Origin: Flavobacterium pectinovorum
GTDB taxonomy: Bacteria > Bacteroidota > Bacteroidia > Flavobacteriales > Flavobacteriaceae
Length of the DNA: 64,000 nt
Assembly (NCBI RefSeq): GCF_900142715.1
Contig: NZ_FRBX01000007.1
Location: forward strand, 319,640 to 383,639
Direction of reading: 5' to 3'
Part shown: positions 35,465-45,037 of the stretch, piece after piece
Numbering within the stretch: the stretch's first letter is position 1
Layout: each line of letters opens with the position of its first letter
Program-made: the position numbers and the translations under genes
Notes under the pieces: generated by a model
Seen by the model: only the letters and a program-made list of their open reading frames with translations
Databases searched by the model: none
What the model was told of the DNA's origin: nothing

Positions 35465-37081
35465 ATGCAAAAGAAATTAATAAAAGTAAACCCTTCAGAT
35501 AATGTAGCAGTTGCATTAGTGAATTTGGTTGCTGGTGAAGTAATCAACTTTGAGGGACAAGATATTACAATTGTATCTGATGTGAAAATGAAACATAAAA
35601 TCGCCATGCATACTTTTGAAGTAGGTGAGCGTATTATTATGTATGGTGTTTTGGTTGGAAAAGCAAGTGCCAGAATTGAAAAAGGAGGTTTACTTTCTAC
35701 AGAAAATGTAAAACATGAAAGTGATAAAGTAACAGGTAAAACCGAAACGATTGGATGGAATTCTCCAAATATTGACAAATGGAAAGATAGAACGTGGCAG
35801 GGCTATCATAGAGAAGATGGTCAGGTTGGAACTGAGAATGTTTGGTTGTTTTTCCCGTTAGTTTTTTGTGAAAACAGAAATATCGAAATCCTAAAAGATA
35901 TTTTCGAGAAGGAATTAATGAAACCTAAAGAAAACGATTATCAGTTGTTGCTTCGTTCTTTGGTAAAAACAGAAACAGGCGGAACTGGTAATGAAGCAGC
36001 TTCTAACGATGCTAATTTATTCAATAACATCGAAGTGAAATTTATCACACATCAGGGTGGTTGCGGCGGAATTCGTCAGGATTCGCACAGTCTGGCTAAA
36101 TTATTGGCCGGATATGTAAATAATCCAAACGTTGCAGGAGCTACAGTTTTGAGTTTAGGATGTCAGAATCTTCAAATTCAAATTTTTAAAGATGCTTTGG
36201 ATGCTATTAATCCAAACAGTAAAAAACCAGTTTTGATTTACGATCAACAACAAATTGGTACAATTGAAACCATGTTGAGCAGTGTTGTAAAAGATACTTT
36301 TGAAGCTATTAAAATAGCTAACGATATAAAAAGAGAGCCAGCGCCATTGTCTAAATTAAGAATTGGTTTAGAGTGTGGTGGTTCTGATGGATTTTCTGGA
36401 ATTTCTGCAAACCCAACATTGGGAGTGCTATCAGATCATTTAGTTGCTTTAGGAGGAACTACAATTCTTTCTGAATTCCCTGAATTATGTGGAGTAGAAC
36501 AGGAATTAGTAAACCGTTGTGTAGATGATAAGGATGGAAAACGTTTCTTAGACTTAATGCAATGGTACGAAAAAACAGTTGTAGACGCAGGTTCAGGATT
36601 TGACATGAATCCATCTCCAGGTAACATCAAAGACGGTTTGATTACAGATGCAATGAAATCTGCTGGTGCTGCTAAAAAAGGAGGAACTTCACCAATTACA
36701 GGTGTTTTCGATTATGGAGAATATATTAATGAACCAGGCTTTACATTGTTATGTACTCCTGGAAACGATGTGGAGTGTACAACTGCAATGGTAGGTTCTG
36801 GAGCAAATATGGTTTTATTTACAACAGGTTTAGGGACTCCAACAGGAAACCCAATTGCACCGGTTGTAAAAATTTCATCTAATACAGAATTGGCTAAAAA
36901 GATGTCAGACATTATTGATATTGACACCGGAGGAATTATCACAGGTGAAAAATCAATTGATGAAATGGCAGACGAAATGCTTGAATTTATTATTGATGTA
37001 GCCAGCGGTACTGTTAAAACCAAAGCTGCAATTTTAAATCAAAACGACTTTATTCCTTGGAAAAGAGGAGTTTCACTTTAA
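35465..37081 (+). CDS. uxaA: altronate dehydratase
   Basis: 538 residues. The N-terminal SAF domain (about 1-95) and the large UxaA/GarD catalytic domain are both present, with YHREDGQVGTENVW, THQGGCGG and the cysteine-containing GLECGGSDGFSG. It dehydrates D-altronate to KDG, joining the UxaC-UxaB branch to KdgK-KdgA. A strong terminator follows it. It is about 40 residues longer than the E. coli enzyme, which I take as normal for Bacteroidota. Confidence 0.96.
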   Translation: MQKKLIKVNPSDNVAVALVNLVAGEVINFEGQDITIVSDVKMKHKIAMHTFEVGERIIMYGVLVGKASARIEKGGLLSTENVKHESDKVTGKTETIGWNSPNIDKWKDRTWQGYHREDGQVGTENVWLFFPLVFCENRNIEILKDIFEKELMKPKENDYQLLLRSLVKTETGGTGNEAASNDANLFNNIEVKFITHQGGCGGIRQDSHSLAKLLAGYVNNPNVAGATVLSLGCQNLQIQIFKDALDAINPNSKKPVLIYDQQQIGTIETMLSSVVKDTFEAIKIANDIKREPAPLSKLRIGLECGGSDGFSGISANPTLGVLSDHLVALGGTTILSEFPELCGVEQELVNRCVDDKDGKRFLDLMQWYEKTVVDAGSGFDMNPSPGNIKDGLITDAMKSAGAAKKGGTSPITGVFDYGEYINEPGFTLLCTPGNDVECTTAMVGSGANMVLFTTGLGTPTGNPIAPVVKISSNTELAKKMSDIIDIDTGGIITGEKSIDEMADEMLEFIIDVASGTVKTKAAILNQNDFIPWKRGVSL

Positions 37082-37097
37082 TAGAAGTTAACTTTAT

Positions 37098-37130
37098 AAA
37101 AAAAGCTCACTAAACAGTGAGCTTTTTTGT
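37098..37130 (+). terminator. strong intrinsic terminator after uxaA
   Basis: AAAAAAGCTCACT (37098-37110) and AGTGAGCTTTTTT (37116-37128) form a 13-bp stem with a 5-nt loop and a T run. Confidence 0.85.
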
Positions 37131-37293
37131 TTTTTTACCATTAAGAAATTAAGAAAGTTAAGCTTTGGGTTTATTGTAACTTAAAATTTTACCATTAAGA
37201 TATTAAGAAAATAAAGACTAGCTTAATAAACTTAATTTATCATTAAGGAATAACCTATGAGCTTAATGAAACTTAATGTCTTAATGGTGAAAA
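37131..37293. repeat. inverted-repeat element between uxaA and lacI
   Basis: The left arm (37131-37163) contains ACCATTAAGAAATTAAG and the right arm (37261-37293) its imperfect complement, CTTAATGTCTTAATGGT; about 26 of 33 positions agree. Further ATTAAG motifs fill the centre. It lies just after the uxaA terminator and before the end of the convergent lacI gene. A similar single arm (TTTCTTAATGGTAAAAAG) lies near 32016-32033. Confidence 0.6.
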
Positions 37294-37318
37294 TAATAAA
37301 TAGGCAATAGTCTATATG

Positions 37319-38347
37319 TTATGAAGTTGTTCTGGAAGAAGATTTACGAATGTGTAATTCTGGTGCTAAAACTACCTTTTTTTCAATTTTAATAGTCTCG
37401 GTTTTGTCTACTTGTTCAAGGAAAACGCGTGCTGACATTTTTCCCATTTCAAGTGGTGACTGATCTACAGATGTAATTGATAATTCCATAAATTTAGTAA
37501 AAGGTTCATTACTGAAACCTGCTACACAAAACTCTTTTGGGATACTGATATTTCTCTCTTTTAATTCCTGAATAGCTCCTAAAGCCGCAAAATCACTCGA
37601 AGAAAATATAGCGTCTGGTCTTGTTTGAAGTTGTAGTAAAGTATCAACGGCTTCTTTTCCTGCATCAACACTACTTTTTACGGGTATAACAAGTTCTTCC
37701 TTAAAAATCATTCCATTATCCAATAAAGCTTGTTTGTACCCTAAAAACCTGTTTTTGAAAATTTCAAGTGACTGATCTCCTGATAAATGAGCAATGCATC
37801 TGCAACCTTCATTAATAAGATGCTTGGTTGCCATATAACCGCCTTTAAAGTCATTAATGGTTACAGAACTTACTCCGTCAATATGTTTGCTTCTATCAAA
37901 AAAGATCAACGGAACATTTTTTTCTAATACATTATGAAAAGCACCATCATTTTCGGTCGTAACCGCAGTTACAGACATTAGTATTCCATCAACCTGAGCG
38001 TCTATTAAGGTATAAAGGTTTTCGTTTTCTCTTTTTGAATCTTCATGAGTTTGGCATATAATTACCTGATAACCATGAGGATGCAGCTCTTCTTCAATAC
38101 CACGAATTACCGAAGCAAAAAAGTTACTATCTATACGAGGAACAATTACACCAATGTTATTGCTGCGACCACTTTTTAAAGCCAGCGCCAATTTGTTCTG
38201 CTTATAGTTCATTGAGGCTGCGGTTTTTATAACCAGTTCGCGCGTACTCTCTTTTATCTTAGGGTTGTTGTTTAACGCTCTTGAAACCGTAGCTGCAGTG
38301 ATATTTAGCTTTTTTGCAATATCATAGATGGTTATTTTTTCGCTCAT
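37319..38347 (-). CDS. LacI-family transcriptional regulator of the pectin/uronate genes
   Basis: 342 residues. The N-terminal HTH is ITIYDIAKKLNITAATVSRA (about 4-23), with the hinge helix NKLALALKSGRSNNIGVIVP near 50-70. A periplasmic-binding-like effector domain covers the rest. It is divergent from the GH28-SusCD genes. Palindromes TGTAATCGATTACA or one-base variants lie in the promoters at 25794, 28819 and 38577, and a weaker copy is upstream of its own start. It is therefore the likely repressor of the region, released by an intracellular intermediate such as KDG; the ligand is inferred. Confidence 0.93.
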   Translation of the reverse strand: MSEKITIYDIAKKLNITAATVSRALNNNPKIKESTRELVIKTAASMNYKQNKLALALKSGRSNNIGVIVPRIDSNFFASVIRGIEEELHPHGYQVIICQTHEDSKRENENLYTLIDAQVDGILMSVTAVTTENDGAFHNVLEKNVPLIFFDRSKHIDGVSSVTINDFKGGYMATKHLINEGCRCIAHLSGDQSLEIFKNRFLGYKQALLDNGMIFKEELVIPVKSSVDAGKEAVDTLLQLQTRPDAIFSSSDFAALGAIQELKERNISIPKEFCVAGFSNEPFTKFMELSITSVDQSPLEMGKMSARVFLEQVDKTETIKIEKKVVLAPELHIRKSSSRTTS

Positions 38348-38376
38348 TCAAAAATAGTTTTTGATTAATTTACAGA

Positions 38377-38384
38377 CAAAAATA
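38377..38384 (-). promoter_or_regulatory. candidate -7 box for lacI
   Basis: Reads TATTTTTG on the minus strand, matching TAnnTTTG, 30 bp before the start codon. The degenerate operator at 38413-38426 lies where the -33 region begins. Confidence 0.4.
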
Positions 38385-38412
38385 CATTTTTTTTAGATAT
38401 TTTAATATAAAT

Positions 38413-38426
38413 TGTTATCGATTACC
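38413..38426. promoter_or_regulatory. degenerate LacI-type operator upstream of lacI
   Basis: TGTTATCGATTACC differs at two positions from the perfect palindrome at 38577. It lies 66 bp before the lacI start, at the upstream edge of its presumed promoter, fitting weak autoregulation. The centre-to-centre distance to the operator at 38577 is 164 bp. Confidence 0.55.
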
Positions 38427-38544
38427 ATAATTTATATCTAAAACGTTTTCTATTCTACAATGATAATAAATTATGTCTTTTTTTACGCAATGTGTAAATA
38501 AAATTAGTAATAAAAATTAAATATATAATTTTTTTCTAAATAAA

Positions 38545-38590
38545 TTTGGTGCATCCATTGTAATTTTCTATTTTCGTGTAATCGATTACA
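38545..38590 (+). promoter_or_regulatory. promoter with perfect LacI-type operator before the GH28-SusCD genes
   Basis: TTTG (38545-38548), a 20-bp spacer and TATTTTCG (38569-38576, one mismatch from TAnnTTTG) form the promoter. The perfect palindrome TGTAATCGATTACA (38577-38590) follows immediately. The first gene starts at 38636. Confidence 0.78.
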
Positions 38591-38635
38591 TGAATATTGT
38601 GTTTTAATTGAATAGAATAATAAATTACCGCGTAA

Positions 38636-40078
38636 ATGACTACAAATAAGCTTATAACGTTTAAATCGATTGCCTTTTTCATTGTAATTATTTCATTGGT
38701 TTTATCCTGTGGCAAGCAAGTTTCTACTATTTCAGAGGCAAATCCATGGAAAAAAATGGATTTAATTGTAAAAAGTATTCCTGAAACTCACTTTTCAGAC
38801 AAAACGTATAACATAAATGATTTTGGTGCTATTGCAGATGGAAAGACTTTAAATACAGCTGCTTTTGCAAAAGCAATCAAAGCTTGTACTGAAAATGGCG
38901 GCGGGAAAGTAATGGTGCCAAATGGAAAGTATTTAACCGGAGCAATACATTTAGAAAGCAATGTGAATTTACATTTAGATGATCAGGCCGAAATTCTTTT
39001 TAGTACAAATCCAAAAGATTATCCAATAGTTCACACTTCTTGGGAAGGAACAGAATTAATGAATTATTCTCCTCTTATATATGCAAAAAATAAAACCAAT
39101 GTTGCCATAACCGGAAAAGGAACTCTAAATGGTCAGGCCGATAGTACCAATTGGTGGATTTGGTCTGGCGGAAAAAGTTATGGCTGGCAAAAAGGAATTC
39201 CGTCACAAAATGATCCCACAAACCGCGAGGTTTTAGTAGATATGGCAGAAAAAAATGTTCCTGTTGCAGAAAGAATTTTTGGAGAAGGACGTTATTTACG
39301 CCCTAATTTTATCGAATTCTTTGAATGTAATACGGTTCTTGTAAAAGATATTACCGTAATAAATGCTCCTTTCTGGATTCTTCATCCTTTAAAATCAAAC
39401 AATATTATTATTGATGGCGTAACGGTAAACAGCCATGGACCAAATAATGATGGTTGTGATCCTGAATATTCTCAAAACATCATTGTCAAAAACTGCACTT
39501 TTAATACCGGCGATGACTGTATTGCCATCAAAGCAGGAAGAGATGCCGATGGAAGAAGAGTTGCAATACCAAGTAAAAATATCATTGTTCAAAACTGTAA
39601 AATGATTGATGGTCACGGTGGCGTTGTAATAGGTAGTGAAATTTCTGCCGGTGTAAATAATGTTTTTGTTGAAAACTGCGTAATGGACAGTCCGAATCTG
39701 GACAGGGCAATCCGCATTAAAACCAATTCAAAAAGAGGAGGGGTTATTGAAGATGTGTATGTTCGAAATCTTGAGATTGGAACCGTAAAGGAATGCGTTT
39801 TAAAATTAAACATGTTTTATAATGTATATGGCTCGCAGACTGGAAACTTTATACCAGTTATCAGAAATATATCTCTTGAAAATATTAATGTAAAAAATGG
39901 TGGTAAATATAGTGTTAGGGCAGAAGGTTATGCAGAATCACCGGTGGAAAATATTACATTAAAAAATGTTGTAATTAAAAAAGTAGATTCGATTTATCTA
40001 TTAAAAAATGTAAAAAACATCAATTTTATTAATACCTATATCAATGACAAAAAAGTAGAATCAAGTAAAAACTTTTAA
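38636..40078 (+). CDS. GH28 polygalacturonase-type lipoprotein
   Basis: 480 residues. The lipobox is LVLSC near residue 25, so it is membrane-anchored. The GH28 right-handed beta-helix carries the catalytic blocks NNDGCDPE, GDDCIAIKAGR, GHGGVVIGSE and RAIRIKT, i.e. the Asp triad plus His and Arg-Lys of active polygalacturonases. The family hydrolyses alpha-1,4 bonds in polygalacturonate or exo-cleaves oligogalacturonides. It is the first gene behind the perfect LacI operator and 34 bp before susC, so it is part of the PUL operon. Endo versus exo mode cannot be decided here. Confidence 0.94.
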   Translation: MTTNKLITFKSIAFFIVIISLVLSCGKQVSTISEANPWKKMDLIVKSIPETHFSDKTYNINDFGAIADGKTLNTAAFAKAIKACTENGGGKVMVPNGKYLTGAIHLESNVNLHLDDQAEILFSTNPKDYPIVHTSWEGTELMNYSPLIYAKNKTNVAITGKGTLNGQADSTNWWIWSGGKSYGWQKGIPSQNDPTNREVLVDMAEKNVPVAERIFGEGRYLRPNFIEFFECNTVLVKDITVINAPFWILHPLKSNNIIIDGVTVNSHGPNNDGCDPEYSQNIIVKNCTFNTGDDCIAIKAGRDADGRRVAIPSKNIIVQNCKMIDGHGGVVIGSEISAGVNNVFVENCVMDSPNLDRAIRIKTNSKRGGVIEDVYVRNLEIGTVKECVLKLNMFYNVYGSQTGNFIPVIRNISLENINVKNGGKYSVRAEGYAESPVENITLKNVVIKKVDSIYLLKNVKNINFINTYINDKKVESSKNF

Positions 40079-40112
40079 AGAAAACTAACAATTTTAACCA
40101 ATAAACCAAACT

Positions 40113-43100
40113 ATGAAGATTAAACAAATTTTAAAGAAAAACTTAAAATGCAATCTTGTATTTTTATTTTTCCTGAATTTTCTGTTGAGCTCTACTATGA
40201 ACGCTCAATCGACTGTAATTGAAGGGAAAATTACAGATGCATCAGGATTATCCTTACCAGGGGTAAATATTCAGGAAAAAGGAACTAAAAACGGAACTTC
40301 AACAGATTTTGAAGGAAGTTTTAAAATGAACGTTACTAATAATAAAGCCACTCTCGTTATTAGTTATTTAGGCTTTCAAACGCAGGAAGTTAGTATTGCG
40401 GGAAAAAGCAAAGTAAATGTAAGTCTTTCAGAGCAATCTAATGCACTTACCGAAGTTGTTGTTGTAGGATACGGATCTGTAAAAAAGACCGACCTTACAG
40501 GTTCTGTAAGTACGATAAGTGCAGCAACTATTACAGAAAGAAATACAATAAACCCTTTAGAAGCAATTCAGGGAAGTACTCCAGGGGTTCAAATTTCATC
40601 TAGTTCAGGACGTGCCGGCGACGGATTTAAAGTTGTAATTAGAGGAAATAATTCATTAGTATCTGATTCAAGTAATCCAAAAGTGGTTGGTTCAACTCCT
40701 TTATATGTTGTGGATGGTGTGCCAATGGACGGAATTGACTTTTTAAATCCACAGGATATCGCCAGAATGGATGTTTTGAAAGATGCGTCTTCGGCTGCAA
40801 TTTATGGTTCAAGAGGATCTAATGGGGTTATCATCGTAACAACGAAAAGCGGTACAAGTGCCAAAGCTGGTATTAGTGTTACTTTTGATACTTCATACGG
40901 AACTAAAACGGCTGCAAGATTACCAGAAATGATGTCTGGAGCAGAATGGTGGAAATTTCACCAAACAGCTTATATGAGCGCAACACCTGCAACTCAAACT
41001 CCGGCACAATTGGCGGCTTTAGCAGGAAATCAAAGTCCATTATTAGTTTCAAGAGCAAATAGTGGTTATAATTTTGACTGGTATGATGCGGTACTTAAAT
41101 CAGGAATGACCGAGAATAATTATTTAAACATTTCAGGACGTTCAGAGTCTGGTTTAAGTTATAATTTAGGTTTTGGTATTCAGTCAGATAAAGGACTTAT
41201 CGATAATGATTCAACAGATAAATATTCTTTTAAACTTGGCTTAAATCATAAAATCAACGATAAATTTTCTACAGGAGCAAATATTACAATAGCTCGTATC
41301 GATTCACAATTAGGTAGTGATTTGGCTATGCAGGATGCTTTTAGATTAAGTCCGCTTATGTCTCCTTGGGCTATTGATGCTGCAGGAAATGAATTAGTAG
41401 GAACACAGTTTTTTCTACCTGGAAAGTTAACTTATCCTGACGGATCATGGGCTATCAATAAAACGAGTACAGTAAACCCATTAGTAGAAATTGCAAATTC
41501 ATCTCAGGAAGAAAATACATGGCAGACTGTAGGAAATGTTTATTTTCAATATCAGCCAATTAAGTGGTTTTCATTCAAAACAACATTTGCTGCGGGAATT
41601 ATGGATACCGAAAAAGGTGCTGCTTATGGAGCTCAATCTAATGCAGGTGTTACTTTAAATGGTAAGAATTCATCTTCTCTTGAAAATTTAAATAACTTTA
41701 ATTACACTTGGGATAATCAAATTGATTTGAAACATACTTTTAATCAAGTACACGATTTTAGTTTGCTATTATTACAAAGTTTGTATTCTAATGTAGATAA
41801 AAGTTCTTACTTATATTCTAATACACAGCCTTTTGATACAGGAACAGATAATATTGGTTCTGGAGTTCAGTCAAGTTATGTGGTAAGATCGGCTTATGCT
41901 AAAAACTCACTAAGCTCATATGCAGTACGTTTAAACTATACTTTTAGAGATAAATATTTATTAACAGCATCAAATAGATGGGATGGTTCATCTGTATTGG
42001 CAGAAGGAGCAAAATGGGAAAGTTTTCCATCAGTTGCTTTAGGATGGAAAATTAGTAAAGAACCATTTTTAGAAAACAATGCTACAATCTCAGACTTAAA
42101 ATTGAGAGCGAGTTTAGGTTATACAGGAAACGATAACGTTGCGCCATATACCTCACAAGCTTTATTAAATCAGCAAACATTTTATGCTAGTGGTAATACT
42201 GTAGTTCCGGGCTGGCAATCAGAAACTCTTGCAAATCCTTTATTAGGCTGGGAAAAAACAAGAGAGGTTAACTTAGGTCTTGATTTTGGTTTCTTAAGAA
42301 ACAGAATAACAGGTAGTGTAGATGTTTACGACAGATTATCTGACGATTTGATTTACAAACAGCAATTACCGGCAGAATCTGGTTGGAAAAACACCTATTC
42401 AAACGTTGGATCTGTTAGTAATAAAGGTATAGAAGTACTGTTAACAACTAAGAATATTAAAACAAATATGGTTAGTTGGGAAACTACTTTTACATTTACT
42501 AAAAACGTAAACAAATTAGAGTCAATTTACAATCAGGATAAAGTAAGTGATATTGGAAATAATTTGATTTTAGGATCACCTCTAAATCCTAATTACAATT
42601 ATGTTTATGATGGTGTATGGCAGGAAAGTGAAGCTGCTCAGGCTACTTCTTACGGAATGGCTCCTGGTCAGGCAAGACCAAAAGATTTAAACGGAGACGG
42701 TAAATTTAATCAGGATGACAGAACGGTAATTGGTAATCCAAATCCGGAATGGCAGGGAAGTTTCTATTCTCGTTTAAATGTAGGTCAGTTTGATTTCAAT
42801 TTCTCAGTAATTACAAGTCAGGGACAAACGGTACTAAGTACTTTTCACCAAAATTTTGCTGACGTAAGTGATAGAGGTCGTCAAAAAATTAAAATGGATT
42901 ATTTTATACCAACAAACGGTACAGGTATAGAAGCAAATGCTAATAATGAAAACCCTAGACCAGGTCCTGTTGCGACTGGTGCAGGTGCTTACTGGACATC
43001 ATTATTTGGATATTACAGAGATGCATCTTATGTTAAAATTAAAAATATATCTCTAGGTTACACTTTCAATTCAGATTTACTTAAAAAATTAAAGATGAGT

Positions 43101-43244
43101 AATTTTAGAATTTATGTAAATGTTTTAGACCCATTTGTATTCACAGATTTTGATGGATATGATCCAGAGTGGGCTGGTTCACCTTTTGGTGTAAATCGTC
43201 CGGCATCTGTTACTACACAATTGGGACTAAGTGTTAAATTTTAA
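40113..43244 (+). CDS. SusC-like TonB-dependent outer-membrane transporter
   Basis: 1043 residues with a signal peptide ending near STMNAQ. A carboxypeptidase-regulatory-like domain follows (about 35-110), then the plug domain with ALTEVVVVGYGSVKKTDLTG and the SusC motif KDASSAAIYGSRGSNGVI. The rest is a 22-stranded barrel. It imports oligosaccharides across the outer membrane together with the SusD protein 11 bp downstream. The surrounding enzymes indicate oligogalacturonides as the substrate; only context supports that. Confidence 0.96.
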   Translation: MKIKQILKKNLKCNLVFLFFLNFLLSSTMNAQSTVIEGKITDASGLSLPGVNIQEKGTKNGTSTDFEGSFKMNVTNNKATLVISYLGFQTQEVSIAGKSKVNVSLSEQSNALTEVVVVGYGSVKKTDLTGSVSTISAATITERNTINPLEAIQGSTPGVQISSSSGRAGDGFKVVIRGNNSLVSDSSNPKVVGSTPLYVVDGVPMDGIDFLNPQDIARMDVLKDASSAAIYGSRGSNGVIIVTTKSGTSAKAGISVTFDTSYGTKTAARLPEMMSGAEWWKFHQTAYMSATPATQTPAQLAALAGNQSPLLVSRANSGYNFDWYDAVLKSGMTENNYLNISGRSESGLSYNLGFGIQSDKGLIDNDSTDKYSFKLGLNHKINDKFSTGANITIARIDSQLGSDLAMQDAFRLSPLMSPWAIDAAGNELVGTQFFLPGKLTYPDGSWAINKTSTVNPLVEIANSSQEENTWQTVGNVYFQYQPIKWFSFKTTFAAGIMDTEKGAAYGAQSNAGVTLNGKNSSSLENLNNFNYTWDNQIDLKHTFNQVHDFSLLLLQSLYSNVDKSSYLYSNTQPFDTGTDNIGSGVQSSYVVRSAYAKNSLSSYAVRLNYTFRDKYLLTASNRWDGSSVLAEGAKWESFPSVALGWKISKEPFLENNATISDLKLRASLGYTGNDNVAPYTSQALLNQQTFYASGNTVVPGWQSETLANPLLGWEKTREVNLGLDFGFLRNRITGSVDVYDRLSDDLIYKQQLPAESGWKNTYSNVGSVSNKGIEVLLTTKNIKTNMVSWETTFTFTKNVNKLESIYNQDKVSDIGNNLILGSPLNPNYNYVYDGVWQESEAAQATSYGMAPGQARPKDLNGDGKFNQDDRTVIGNPNPEWQGSFYSRLNVGQFDFNFSVITSQGQTVLSTFHQNFADVSDRGRQKIKMDYFIPTNGTGIEANANNENPRPGPVATGAGAYWTSLFGYYRDASYVKIKNISLGYTFNSDLLKKLKMSNFRIYVNVLDPFVFTDFDGYDPEWAGSPFGVNRPASVTTQLGLSVKF

Positions 43245-43255
43245 TAAGATATAAA

Positions 43256-44938
43256 ATGAAAAAAATAATATTAATTTTAGGAATAATTGTTACTGTTTTT
43301 GCTTCATGCAGTGATTATATTGAAGAAAACAGTGAATCTTTTGTACCTGCTGATGAGACTTATAAAACATCCTCAGGTTTTCAATTGCTGGTAAATTCAA
43401 ACTATGCGTGGCTTAAAGGAATTTATGGAGGCAATCCGTGGTTATTTGAATCAGGAACTGACATGTATGCTGAAGGAAGAACTCCTGAACCAGCGGGTTT
43501 AAGTCAATATACTTTATTAATTCCTTCATCGAGTAATGTGGATGAATTATATAATTCTTGTTATCAATTAATTCAGTCTGTAAATAAAACAGTATATTAT
43601 TCTACAGTAACTGAGCAAACATCAAATTTAAATACTCTCTCTCTTGTTGGAGAGGCTAGATTTTTGAGAGCCAATGCTTATTTTTTATTGGTTCAGTCAT
43701 ACGGAGGTGTTTCAATTGCTAATGAACATGTTACCGTTCCAATATTGTCATTTGAAAGAAATACAGCTGAGGAAGTTTATACTCAAATCATTACAGATCT
43801 GGATGCTGCATTGGCAAGTGTAGGTACAGGAACTTACAGTACAACTGGCAGAGTAAATAAAAGAGCTGTAAACGATTTATTAGCAAAAGTATACCTAACA
43901 AGAGGATACGAAACTTTTGGTAAAGCTGATGATTTTGCTAAAGCTGCAGCTTATGCTGATGCTGCAATTGCAGGACAAGCGCTAAATCTGGCTTTTGACC
44001 AATTGTTTAAACCAGGAAATGACTTGAATGCAGAAACTATTTTCTCTGTTCAATACGATAAAAATTCAACTAGTACAGATCCTACAAAATTAGGAAATAA
44101 TCAGTTTTATTATTTTAGTTCTTATTTGGGAGGTGCTGAGACCGGAGCTCCGTTAAGAAGTTATAATTTATGTCCAACAGATTATGCTTTAGGATTATAT
44201 GAAAAAGGAGATAAAAGATGGGAAGCTACTTTTATGACAGAAATTCTTGAAGAAACTACAACAGGCTCTGACGGTAAACCAAAAACAACTCTTTATTATC
44301 CTTACTACAGAAGTACAAATCCAACCGCTTTAAAAGTGAGACATTTTTATGAGCCAAAATGGTTTACTCCTGCAGACAAATTAGCTTGGGATACTGCAAA
44401 TGCTTCAAGAAAAGCATCGACTTTTGTTTATCATCCTTGGGGAGAATATTCTGCAGCACACACTTTAATTAAAAATTTAGATTGTTATACTATTCCTGTT
44501 AAGAAATTTGACGATCCGGATCCAACTACACCATCAAGTACAGGTCCTGTAAGTACAAGAGATATTATTGTTTCAAGACTTGGAGAAACCTATTTAATTG
44601 CTGCCGAAGCTTATTTAAAAGCAGGAGTTCTTTCTACAGGTTTAGACCGTTTAAATGAAGTGAGAAGAAGAGCCGGTGTTGCCAATGCTACAATCGGAGA
44701 ATTCAATATCGATTATGTTTTAGATGAAAGAGGTAGAGAATTACTTGGAGAATACAAACGTTGGTTTGATTTGAAACGTACAGGAACTCTTGTTGCAAGA
44801 GCTTCTGCACACAATTATAAAATAAAAGAAGCAAATTTTGTTGGAGTTGGCGGAGCGCTTAAAATTTTAAGACCTATACCACAAACTGCATTAGATTTAA
44901 ATCAAAATAAAGATTTCCCTCAAAATCCTGGTTATTAG
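43256..44938 (+). CDS. SusD/RagB-family surface glycan-binding lipoprotein
   Basis: 560 residues. The lipobox is FASC (about residue 19), followed by SDYIEENSESF, a typical acidic export context. The TPR-like helical SusD core includes LVGEARFLRANAYFLLVQSY and the C-terminal VLDERGRELLGEYKRWFDLKRTG, both family hallmarks. It caps the SusC transporter as a lid and binds the glycan at the cell surface. It starts 11 bp after susC. A long hairpin (44976-45019) follows it. Confidence 0.96.
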   Translation: MKKIILILGIIVTVFASCSDYIEENSESFVPADETYKTSSGFQLLVNSNYAWLKGIYGGNPWLFESGTDMYAEGRTPEPAGLSQYTLLIPSSSNVDELYNSCYQLIQSVNKTVYYSTVTEQTSNLNTLSLVGEARFLRANAYFLLVQSYGGVSIANEHVTVPILSFERNTAEEVYTQIITDLDAALASVGTGTYSTTGRVNKRAVNDLLAKVYLTRGYETFGKADDFAKAAAYADAAIAGQALNLAFDQLFKPGNDLNAETIFSVQYDKNSTSTDPTKLGNNQFYYFSSYLGGAETGAPLRSYNLCPTDYALGLYEKGDKRWEATFMTEILEETTTGSDGKPKTTLYYPYYRSTNPTALKVRHFYEPKWFTPADKLAWDTANASRKASTFVYHPWGEYSAAHTLIKNLDCYTIPVKKFDDPDPTTPSSTGPVSTRDIIVSRLGETYLIAAEAYLKAGVLSTGLDRLNEVRRRAGVANATIGEFNIDYVLDERGRELLGEYKRWFDLKRTGTLVARASAHNYKIKEANFVGVGGALKILRPIPQTALDLNQNKDFPQNPGY

Positions 44939-44975
44939 TAATTGGTAATTTTTTGAGATTTTAGTTTTTTGAAGA

Positions 44976-45019
44976 AGTTAAAAGGGAGTTTGATATTATT
45001 TCAAACTCCTTTCTTAACT
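44976..45019 (+). promoter_or_regulatory. long stem-loop between susD and the downstream esterase
   Basis: AGTTAAAAGGGAGTTTGA (44976-44993) pairs with TCAAACTCCTTTCTTAACT (45001-45019) around a 7-nt loop, giving an ~18-bp stem. There is no T run after it, so it is more likely an mRNA-processing or stability hairpin than a terminator. It lies upstream of the preferred esterase start. Confidence 0.6.
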
Positions 45020-45037
45020 GCTAAATGGATTTTTCAG

